Source: CAIWHR01 sp963708855
Lineage (GTDB): Bacteria; Pseudomonadota; Gammaproteobacteria; Burkholderiales; Casimicrobiaceae
Length of the DNA stretch: 64,000 nt
Direction of reading: 5' to 3'
Assembly: GCA_963708855.1 (NCBI GenBank)
Contig: CAVPUM010000010.1
Location: 214,732-278,731 of the forward strand
Shown here: piece after piece, positions 43,450 through 50,903 of the stretch
Layout: every line of letters begins with the position of its first letter
Numbering within the stretch: position 1 is the first letter of the stretch
Notes under the pieces: model-generated
Told to the model about the DNA's origin: nothing
Database searches by the model: none
The model's input: only the letters and a program-made list of their open reading frames with translations
Position numbers and translations under genes: made by a program

Positions 43450-44949
43450 CTATGCGGCCGAGCCAAACTTGTCGCGCAGCAGATTCTTCTGGACCTTGCC
43501 CATCGCGTTGCGCGGCAGGTCGGCGACGAAGTGCACGCGCTTGGGCACCTTGAAGTTCGCGATCTCGCCTTTGAGCGCGGTAACCACGCCACTTTCTGTC
43601 AGCGCGTGGCCGGGCGCGGTGACAACGACGGCGACGACCGCTTCGCCGAAATCGGCGTCCGGCAGGCCGATCACGGCGGACTCCACCACGCCCGGCAGCG
43701 CATCGATGCGCTCCTCGATTTCCTTGGGGTAGACGTTGAGGCCCCCGGTGATGATCAAGTCCTTCGCGCGGCCCACGATGCGCAGATGACCGTTCGGCAG
43801 GATCTCGCCGACGTCGCCGGTGCGGAAGTGCCCGTCGGCCGTGAACTCCTCGCGCGTTCGGTCCGGCATGCGCCAGTAGCCCGCAAACACATTCGGGCCC
43901 TTGACCTCGATACTCCCGACTTCGCCGGCGGCGCAGGGCCGGCCGTTCGCATCGACGACGCGAACGGCCACGCCCGGCAGCGGCGGCCCGACGGTGCCGG
44001 CGATGCGTTCGCCTGCAAGCGGATTCGACGTGTTCATGCCGGTCTCGGACATTCCGTAGCGCTCGAGGATCGTGCACCCTGTGCGGGCGCGGAATTGCGC
44101 GAAGGTCTCCGGCAGCAGCGGCGCCGAGCCCGAAACGAACAGGCGCACCGTGCGGCAATCCGCGGCGCCGAACTCCGGCAGAGCGAGGAGCCGGGTATAG
44201 AACGTCGGCACGCCCATCATCACGGTCGCGCGGGGCAACAGCGCGCGCACCTCGCCGGCGTCGAACCTGGCGAGCCACAGCATGCGGGATCCGGACAGCA
44301 GCGCGCAATGGCAGGCGACGAAGAGGCCGTGAACGTGATAGATCGGGAGCGCGTGGAGCAGGACATCGCCGCGCGTGAAGCCCCAGCAATCCACCAGCGC
44401 GAGCGCGTTGCTCCCGAGATTGCGGTGCGTGAGCATGGCTCCCTTCGGGCGGCCGGTCGTCCCCGAGGTGTAGAGGATTGCGGCGAGATCGTCGGGCTGC
44501 GAGCGCACGGTCGCGAAGTCATCGGGCTCCCCGCCGGCGCGTTCGAGCAACGTCCCCTTGCCGGCCGCGAGGGTCAGCACCACGGCCTCTGGCCGCAGTG
44601 TCGCGACGCGTTCCGCCGACTCGGGCTGGCAGACGATGACGGCGGGTTCCGCATCGCCGAAAAGGTACGCGAGCTCTCTTTTCTGGTATCCCGTATTGAG
44701 CGGCAGGAACACGAGCCCGGCGCGCAGGCATCCGAGATACAGCGCGAGCGCCTCCCAGCATTTGTCGACCTGGACCGCGACGCGATCGCCGTGCCGGCAA
44801 CCCGCATCGAGCAACGCGTGCGCCATGCGGGCCGAGGCGACATCGAGATCGTCGTAGCGGACGACCGAGCCGTCCGGGACGAGCAGGCACGGCTGCTCCG
44901 CGCCGTCCGGAAAGTGACCGCGCAGCAGCGCGTAGAGATTGGCGTTCAT
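43450..44949 (-). CDS. matB: Malonyl-CoA synthetase (MatB-type acyl-CoA ligase)
   Basis: AMP-forming ligase of 499 aa. Motifs: ILYTSGTTGRPKGAMLTHRN near residue 160, ERYGMSETGMNTSNPLAGER (the block that distinguishes MatB), FRTGDVGEILPNGHLRIVGR, DLIITGGLNVYPKEIEE and the catalytic lysine in RNAMGKVQKN. MatB converts malonate, CoA and ATP to malonyl-CoA. It is the third gene of the oxc-frc operon, 38 bp after frc, with no malonyl-CoA decarboxylase or malonate carrier in sight. In that setting it might instead activate oxalate or another small dicarboxylate. Confidence 0.87.
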   Translation of the reverse strand: MNANLYALLRGHFPDGAEQPCLLVPDGSVVRYDDLDVASARMAHALLDAGCRHGDRVAVQVDKCWEALALYLGCLRAGLVFLPLNTGYQKRELAYLFGDAEPAVIVCQPESAERVATLRPEAVVLTLAAGKGTLLERAGGEPDDFATVRSQPDDLAAILYTSGTTGRPKGAMLTHRNLGSNALALVDCWGFTRGDVLLHALPIYHVHGLFVACHCALLSGSRMLWLARFDAGEVRALLPRATVMMGVPTFYTRLLALPEFGAADCRTVRLFVSGSAPLLPETFAQFRARTGCTILERYGMSETGMNTSNPLAGERIAGTVGPPLPGVAVRVVDANGRPCAAGEVGSIEVKGPNVFAGYWRMPDRTREEFTADGHFRTGDVGEILPNGHLRIVGRAKDLIITGGLNVYPKEIEERIDALPGVVESAVIGLPDADFGEAVVAVVVTAPGHALTESGVVTALKGEIANFKVPKRVHFVADLPRNAMGKVQKNLLRDKFGSAA

Positions 44950-44987
44950 GCGGGACCGGGGCGGCCCGCTACCCGGTCGTCAGAAGA

Positions 44988-46235
44988 CTAGATGACTTTT
45001 TCGGTGCGCAGCGCCGCGATCTGGTCCTCGCCGAAACCCAGCTCCGCCAGGACCTCGTCCGTGTGCTCGCCCAGCAGCGGCGAACGCGTGACTTCGGTCG
45101 CACTGTCGGACATCTTGATCGGGTTGCCCACCGACAGGTACCTGCCGCGCGTGGGGTGGTCGACTTCGACCACGGTTCCCGTCTTGCGCAGCGAGGGCTC
45201 CGTGGCGATTTCCTCCATCGACAGGATCGGCCCGCAGGGAATGTCGTGCTTGTTCAGGATGTCCATCGCCTCGAACTTGGTCTTGGTCTTGGTCCATTCC
45301 TCGATCTGGCCGAAGATCTCCATCAGGTGCGGAAGCCGCGCCTTGGGTGTCGCGTAGCGCGGATCCGTCAGCCACTCCGGCTTGCCGATCACCTCGCAGA
45401 TGTCCTTCCATACCGGCGCCTGCGTGATGAAGTAGATGTACGCGTTGGGGTCACGCTCCCAGCCCTGGCATTTCAGGATCCACCCCGGCTGGCCGCCTCC
45501 CGACGCGTTGCCGGCGCGGGGCACCGCGCTGCCGAACTTGCCGTTCGGATACTGCGGGTATTCCTCCATCACGCCGGTGCGCGCGAGCCGCTGCTGGTCG
45601 CGCAGCTTGACGCGGCAGAGGTTCAGCACGCCGTCCTGCATCGCGGCCAGCACCCTCTGGCCGCGGCCGGTCGTCTTGCGCTGGTAGAGCGCAGCGACGA
45701 TGCCGAGCGCGAGATGCAACCCGGTGCCGGAGTCGCCGATCTGCGCACCGGTGACCACCGGCGGGCCGTCGTCGAATCCCGTTGTCGACGCCGAGCCGCC
45801 CGCGCATTGGGCGACGTTCTCGTACACTTTGCAGTCCTCGTACGGGCCCGGACCGAAGCCCTTGACCGAGGCGACGATCATCCTCGGATTCAGCTCCTGG
45901 ATGTGCTCCCAGGTGAGGCCCATCCGGTCGAGCGCCCCGGGCGCGAAATTCTCGACCAGCACGTCGCATTTGCGGACCAGCGCCTCGAGGATCGCCTTGC
46001 CTTTCGGGTGCTTGGCATCGACGGTGATCGAGCGCTTGTTGTGGTTCAGCATCGTGAAATAGAGGCTGTCCACGCCGGGGATGTCGCGCAGCTGCCCGCG
46101 CGTGATGTCACCCTCGCCGGCGCGCTCCACCTTGATCACGTCGGCGCCCAACCAGGCCAGAAGCTGCGTGCAGGTCGGCCCCGATTGCACGTGCGTGAAA
46201 TCGAGAATCTCGACGCCATCCAATGCCTTGCCCAT
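44988..46235 (-). CDS. frc: Formyl-CoA:oxalate CoA-transferase
   Basis: Class III CoA-transferase of 415 aa that moves CoA from formyl-CoA to oxalate, giving oxalyl-CoA and formate. It begins MGKALDGVEILDFTHVQSGPTCTQLLAWLGADVIKVER and contains the catalytic aspartate in VTGAQIGDSGTGLHLALG (Asp169 of the Oxalobacter enzyme) and the glycine loop region NASGGGQPGWILKCQG. The ATG at 46235 is preceded by AGGGGAAC; a GTG directly before it adds one residue. It lies 58 bp after oxc, with which it forms the complete oxalate decarboxylation cycle. Confidence 0.95.
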   Translation of the reverse strand: MGKALDGVEILDFTHVQSGPTCTQLLAWLGADVIKVERAGEGDITRGQLRDIPGVDSLYFTMLNHNKRSITVDAKHPKGKAILEALVRKCDVLVENFAPGALDRMGLTWEHIQELNPRMIVASVKGFGPGPYEDCKVYENVAQCAGGSASTTGFDDGPPVVTGAQIGDSGTGLHLALGIVAALYQRKTTGRGQRVLAAMQDGVLNLCRVKLRDQQRLARTGVMEEYPQYPNGKFGSAVPRAGNASGGGQPGWILKCQGWERDPNAYIYFITQAPVWKDICEVIGKPEWLTDPRYATPKARLPHLMEIFGQIEEWTKTKTKFEAMDILNKHDIPCGPILSMEEIATEPSLRKTGTVVEVDHPTRGRYLSVGNPIKMSDSATEVTRSPLLGEHTDEVLAELGFGEDQIAALRTEKVI

Positions 46236-46293
46236 CACGTTCCCCTGTGCAATGTTGCTGTTCCGAATGCGCTGTTCCGACTTGAGATGATCA

Positions 46294-48105
46294 TCACGTT
46301 TTCTTCTTCGCGGCGGGATTGAGACTCGTGATGCGGCCGCTTTCCGTGCCCGCCGTTTCGTCGATGACCGCGTTGATCAGGGTAGGCTTGCGCGAGCGGA
46401 CCGCTTCTTCCATCGCGTTGCGAAGCTCGACCGGTGTCGTGGCCAGCACACCCACGCCACCGAAGGCCTCCATCAGTTTCTCGTAGCGCGCGCCCTTGAC
46501 GAACACCAGGGGCGACGGATCGCGTCCTCCGGCAGGATTCACTTCATCGCCGCGGTAGACGCCGTTGTTGTTCAGGATCACGACGCAGACCGGCAGGTCG
46601 TAGCGGCAGATCGTCTCCACTTCCATGCCGGAGAAACCGAAGGCGCTGTCACCCTCGACCGCGATCACCTGCTCGCCGCTGACCACGGCCGCCGCGACCG
46701 AAAAGCCCATGCCGATGCCCATGACGCCCCAGGTGCCGACGTCCAGCCGCTTGCGCGGTTTGTACATGTCCACGATGCTGCGCGTGAAGTCGAGCGCGTT
46801 CGCCCCCTCGTTGACGAGGATGGCATCCGGATTCGCCTTGACGATGTCGCGCACGACGGAAAGCGCGCTGTGGTAGTTCATCGGCGCCGGGTTCTTCGCC
46901 AGCGTTTCCGCCATCTTCGCGACGTTCCTGGTCTTGCGCTCCGCGATGGCATCGAGCCACTCGGCGGGCGGCTTTGGCCAGCTCGGCCCCGCCGTTGCGT
47001 CGATCGCGGCGAGCATCGCCGCAACACACGAGCCGATGTCGCCGACGACCGGCGCATCGATGCGGACGTTGCTGTCCGCCTCCTGCGGCGAGATGTCGAT
47101 CTGGACGAATCTCTGGCCACCCCAGTCCTTGGCGTTGCTGCCGCCCCACGTCTTGCCTTTGCCGTGCGAAAGCAGCCAGTTGAGACGCGCACCGATCACC
47201 ATCACGACGTCGGCTTCCGGCAGCACGTACGAGCGCGCCGCAGCGGCGGATTGCTCGTGCGTGTCGGGCAGCAGGCCCTTGGCCATGGCCATGGGCAGGT
47301 AGGGGATGCCGGTCCTCTCCACCAGCGCGCGAATGCCCGCGTCGGCCTGTGCGTATGCCGCGCCCTTGCCGAGGATGATCAGCGGACGCCTGGCGGCTCT
47401 GAGCAGATCGAGCGCGCGCTGCACGGCGTCCGGTGCCGGGATCTGGCGCGGCGCCGGATCGACCACCTTGATCAGCGACCTCTTCCCCGCTTCCGCGTCG
47501 ACGGTCTGCGGGAACAGCCTGGCCGGCAGGTCGAGATAGACGCCGCCCGGACGGCCCGAGAGAGCGGCACGGATCGCCCGCGCCACGCCCACGCCGATAT
47601 CCCCCGCGTGCAGGACCCGGAACGCGGCCTTGGCGTGCGGTCGGGCGATGGCGAGCTGGTCCATCTCCTCGTAGTCGCCCTGCTGCAAGTCGACGATCTC
47701 GCGCTCGGAGGAGCCGCTGATGAGGATCATCGGAAAGCAGTTGGTGGTGGCGTTGGCGAGCGCCGTCAGCCCGTTCAGAAAACCGGGGGCGGACACGGTG
47801 AGGCAGATGCCGGGCTTGCCCGTCATGAAGCCGGCGATGGAAGCGGCATACCCGGCGTTCTGCTCGTGGCGAAAGGAGATCACGCGCAGCCCGGCGCGCT
47901 GCAGCTTGCGCGTGAGGTCGGTAATCGGGATGCCGGGCAGACCGAAGATCGTATCGATGCCGTTCAGCTTGAGGGCGTCGATGACCAGCTGAAAGCCGTC
48001 GGTTTCCTGGGATGGGCGATCGAGCTCGCCGCCGCCGGCGATCTTCGACGCATCGTGGGCTGCAGTCGAAGCCGGCTGCGCTGGTTTGGTGGCTGCGTGG
48101 TCCAT
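46294..48105 (-). CDS. oxc: Oxalyl-CoA decarboxylase
   Basis: ThDP enzyme of 603 aa that converts oxalyl-CoA to formyl-CoA and CO2. The N-terminal catalytic glutamate is in VISFRHEQNAGYAAS, the middle domain has LIILGKGAAYAQAD, and the C-terminal ThDP motif is AVEGDSAFGFSGMEVETICRY..ILNNNGVYRG. FGLPGIPITDLTRKLQ is typical of the family. About 30 N-terminal residues (to residue 36, Ala/Thr/His-rich) exceed the Oxalobacter form. The ATG at 48105 has GGAGAG upstream. First gene of oxc-frc-matB. Confidence 0.95.
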   Translation of the reverse strand: MDHAATKPAQPASTAAHDASKIAGGGELDRPSQETDGFQLVIDALKLNGIDTIFGLPGIPITDLTRKLQRAGLRVISFRHEQNAGYAASIAGFMTGKPGICLTVSAPGFLNGLTALANATTNCFPMILISGSSEREIVDLQQGDYEEMDQLAIARPHAKAAFRVLHAGDIGVGVARAIRAALSGRPGGVYLDLPARLFPQTVDAEAGKRSLIKVVDPAPRQIPAPDAVQRALDLLRAARRPLIILGKGAAYAQADAGIRALVERTGIPYLPMAMAKGLLPDTHEQSAAAARSYVLPEADVVMVIGARLNWLLSHGKGKTWGGSNAKDWGGQRFVQIDISPQEADSNVRIDAPVVGDIGSCVAAMLAAIDATAGPSWPKPPAEWLDAIAERKTRNVAKMAETLAKNPAPMNYHSALSVVRDIVKANPDAILVNEGANALDFTRSIVDMYKPRKRLDVGTWGVMGIGMGFSVAAAVVSGEQVIAVEGDSAFGFSGMEVETICRYDLPVCVVILNNNGVYRGDEVNPAGGRDPSPLVFVKGARYEKLMEAFGGVGVLATTPVELRNAMEEAVRSRKPTLINAVIDETAGTESGRITSLNPAAKKKT

Positions 48106-48269
48106 GTGAGCTCTCCGATCAGGCGGCAGCGGCGGTGGCGAGGTTGGCGCCGCGCGCGAGTGGATCGTACCGCGGCCACGCAATGTGAGCGTCCCAAGGC
48201 TTCAAGGACGCCGGCATCCAGTCCAGAGAATACCGCTTGCCCGTGTTGGCTTCTTTTGATATTCGGCGT

Positions 48270-48298
48270 AACGTATGTGGTATATCAGCGATTGTCAA
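48270..48298 (-). promoter_or_regulatory. Candidate oxc promoter with operator-like spacer
   Basis: On the minus strand a perfect TTGACA (48298-48293) is followed after 17 bases by TACGTT (48275-48270), 165 bp before oxc. The spacer contains TGATATACCA (48287-48278), a near-palindrome (8 of 10 positions) like the TGGTATACCA sites of GntR/FCD regulators, one of which is encoded 175 bp away. The rest of the 367-bp oxc/gntR gap shows nothing else I recognise. Confidence 0.5.
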
Positions 48299-48472
48299 CA
48301 GCCCCATGCGAACCACCGCGAACAGCCCGTCGATGACGCCGTGCGGATGATTCCCCGGATGCCCTGCGCGGAAACGCCGCCGACAGCGCCCTGTGCGCGC
48401 CGGGCCGTTCACATTGGTGCAATGGCGCGCCGTACGCTCACTTTCGTGGCCTCCTAGCCCCGCGCTCGCGCC

Positions 48473-49174
48473 ATGGACACCACCTCCGAGGCCGTGCTGC
48501 CGCCGCTGACGCCGATCAGCGCCAGCGTCAGCCTGCGCGACCAGGCGTACGCCGCGCTGAAGCAGATGATCATGGACGCGGACATCTATTCGCACCCAGA
48601 GGAGATCCGCCTCGACGAGCGCCAGCTCTCGCAGGCGCTGGGCGTGTCCCGCACGCCGATCCGCGAGGCGATGACGCTCCTCGAGCAGGAAGGCTTCCTG
48701 CGCACCGAGCCCCGCCGCGGCATCTTCATCGTCCGCAAGACCAAGAAGCAGATCATCGAAATGATCGAGATGTGGGCGGCGCTCGAGAGCATGGCGGCGC
48801 GCCTGGCCACGAACAACGCGTCGGACGCCGACATAGCGGCACTGCGGCGGATGTTCGACGAGTTCCGGACCACCACGCCGGCTGACCACATCGACGAATA
48901 CTCCGGCGCCAACATCGCGTTCCACCAGGCGATCATCCGGCTCTCCGGCTCCAACCTCATGGGGAAGACGATAGAGAACCTCTTCATCCACGTCCGCGCG
49001 ATCCGCAAGATGACGATCTCGCAGAGCGACCGCGCAGCGCGCTCGATCATCGACCACATGCGGATCATCGAGGCGCTCGAAGCCCGCGACACGGAACGCG
49101 CCGAGCGACTGGTCCGCCAGCACTCGCTCGATCTCGCGGCGCACGTCGAGAAGCATTGCGATTTTCTCGACTGA
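48473..49174 (+). CDS. GntR family transcriptional regulator, FCD domain
   Basis: Regulator of 233 aa. The N-terminal winged helix-turn-helix (ERQLSQALGVSRTPIREAMTLLEQEGFL, residues 43-72) has the GntR signature; the rest is an all-helical FCD effector domain with the metal or ligand residues in NIAFHQAIIRLSGSN and the later IIDHMRIIEALEARD. It is divergent from oxc-frc-matB and 34 bp upstream of the formate dehydrogenase genes, so it probably controls both sides; FCD regulators usually sense small organic acids. Confidence 0.92.
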   Translation: MDTTSEAVLPPLTPISASVSLRDQAYAALKQMIMDADIYSHPEEIRLDERQLSQALGVSRTPIREAMTLLEQEGFLRTEPRRGIFIVRKTKKQIIEMIEMWAALESMAARLATNNASDADIAALRRMFDEFRTTTPADHIDEYSGANIAFHQAIIRLSGSNLMGKTIENLFIHVRAIRKMTISQSDRAARSIIDHMRIIEALEARDTERAERLVRQHSLDLAAHVEKHCDFLD

Positions 49175-49208
49175 CGTCTTTCATCGTCGCCCGGGACACG
49201 ACCCGCAC

Positions 49209-50903
49209 ATGGAGCAGAAAGCCGTCATCGACACTTCCGGCATGCGCGGGCGTGCGGCCGCCCGGGGCCGTCCCAAAGGTCGTCCGGTGGACCCGAAGGG
49301 CCTGGAGGAGGTACGCGCGCTGCTGGGCGATGCGCCACGGCGCCGCGATCTGCTGGTCGAGTTCCTGCACCGGATCCAGGACACGTTCGGGTCGATCTCG
49401 GCGGTGCACATCGTCGCGCTGGCGCAGGAACTCTCGCTCGCGATGACCGAGGTCTACGAAGTCGCGACCTTCTATCATCATTTCGACGTGGTGAAGGAAG
49501 GGCAAACGCCGCCACCCGCGTTGACGGTGCGTGTCTGCGAGACGCTCTCCTGCCGCCTCGCCGGAGCGGAGGCGCTGCACGCCGGGCTTGCCAGCGTGTG
49601 CGGTCCGCAGGTGCGGGTCATCGGCGCCCCGTGCATCGGGCGCTGCGAGCATGCTCCGGCGGCGGTCGTCGGCCGCAACCCGGTCGATCGTGCCACCGTA
49701 GACGCCGTGCTCGACGCGGTGGCAGGGCGCCAGACGGAGCCCGCCATCCCGAAGTACGCCGATCTCGCGGCCTATCGCAGGGACGGCGGCTACCGTGTGC
49801 TCGCCTCCTGCGTGCGCGGCGAGAGCCCGCTCGAAGAAGTGCTGACGGCGATGGAGGACTCGGGGCTGCGCGGCCTGGGTGGCGCCGGGTTCCCGGCGGG
49901 CCGCAAATGGCGCATCGTGCGCGCAGAGCCGGCGCCGCGCCTGATGGCGGTCAACATCGACGAAGGCGAGCCCGGGACGTTCAAGGATCGCCACTACCTG
50001 GAACGCGATCCGCACCGTTTCATCGAGGGCATGCTGATCGCGGCGTGGGCCGTCGGCGTGGACGATGTCTACGTCTACCTGCGCGACGAATACGCCGCCT
50101 GCCGGGCGATCCTGATCCACGAGATCGCGACGCTCGTGGCTGCGCCTCCGTGTCCGCTGCCGCGCATCCATCTGCGCCGGGGCGCCGGCGCTTACATCTG
50201 CGGCGAAGAGTCGGCGATGATCGAGTCGATCGAAGGCAAGCGCGGCATGCCGCGGCTGCGTCCGCCGTATGTCGCGCAGGTCGGGCTCTTCGGGCGCCCG
50301 ACGCTCGAGCACAACATGGAAACGCTCTACTGGGTGCGCGACATCCTGGAAAAGGGCGCGGCGTGGTTCTCCGGTCAGGGGCGGCACGGCCGCAAGGGCC
50401 TGCGCTCCTTTTCGGTGTCGGGCCGCGTCGCCGGGCCCGGAGTGCATCTCGCGCCGGCCGGCATCACGGTCCGGGAGCTGATCGACGAGTACTGCGGAGG
50501 CATGCTGCCCGGCCATGAATTCTACGGTTATCTCCCGGGCGGAGCCTCCGGCGGCATCCTGCCGGCGTCGCTGGGCGACGTGCCGCTCGATTTCGATGCC
50601 TTGCAGCCACACGGCGCGTTCATCGGCTCTGCGGCCGTGATCGTGCTGTCGCACCACGACCGCGCCCGCGACGCCGCGCTCAACCTGATGCGCTTCTTCG
50701 CCGACGAATCGTGCGGGCAGTGCACGCCGTGCCGGGTCGGCACCGAGAAGGCGGTCGGGCTGCTCGAGAAGGAGACCTGGGATCTGCAGCTGCTCGACGA
50801 GTTGTCGCGGGCGATGGCCGACGCGTCGATCTGCGGCCTGGGTCAGGCGGCTCCCAATCCCATTGCCTGCGTGATCCGCTATTTTCCGGAGGAGCTGAAA
50901 TGA
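49209..50903 (+). CDS. fdhB: NAD-dependent formate dehydrogenase beta subunit (NuoE-NuoF fusion)
   Basis: Diaphorase subunit of 564 aa. An N-terminal 24-kDa-type domain (residues 30-165) carries the [2Fe-2S] cysteines in RVCETLSCRLAG and GAPCIGRCEHAP. A 51-kDa-type domain follows with the FMN/NADH loops GLRGLGGAGFPAGRKW and ICGEESAMIESIEGKRG and the [4Fe-4S] set SCGQCTPCRVGTEK..C. This fused form matches the beta subunit of tungsten/molybdenum formate dehydrogenase 1 of methylotrophs rather than FdsG plus FdsB. It overlaps fdhA by 4 bp. Confidence 0.93.
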   Translation: MEQKAVIDTSGMRGRAAARGRPKGRPVDPKGLEEVRALLGDAPRRRDLLVEFLHRIQDTFGSISAVHIVALAQELSLAMTEVYEVATFYHHFDVVKEGQTPPPALTVRVCETLSCRLAGAEALHAGLASVCGPQVRVIGAPCIGRCEHAPAAVVGRNPVDRATVDAVLDAVAGRQTEPAIPKYADLAAYRRDGGYRVLASCVRGESPLEEVLTAMEDSGLRGLGGAGFPAGRKWRIVRAEPAPRLMAVNIDEGEPGTFKDRHYLERDPHRFIEGMLIAAWAVGVDDVYVYLRDEYAACRAILIHEIATLVAAPPCPLPRIHLRRGAGAYICGEESAMIESIEGKRGMPRLRPPYVAQVGLFGRPTLEHNMETLYWVRDILEKGAAWFSGQGRHGRKGLRSFSVSGRVAGPGVHLAPAGITVRELIDEYCGGMLPGHEFYGYLPGGASGGILPASLGDVPLDFDALQPHGAFIGSAAVIVLSHHDRARDAALNLMRFFADESCGQCTPCRVGTEKAVGLLEKETWDLQLLDELSRAMADASICGLGQAAPNPIACVIRYFPEELK

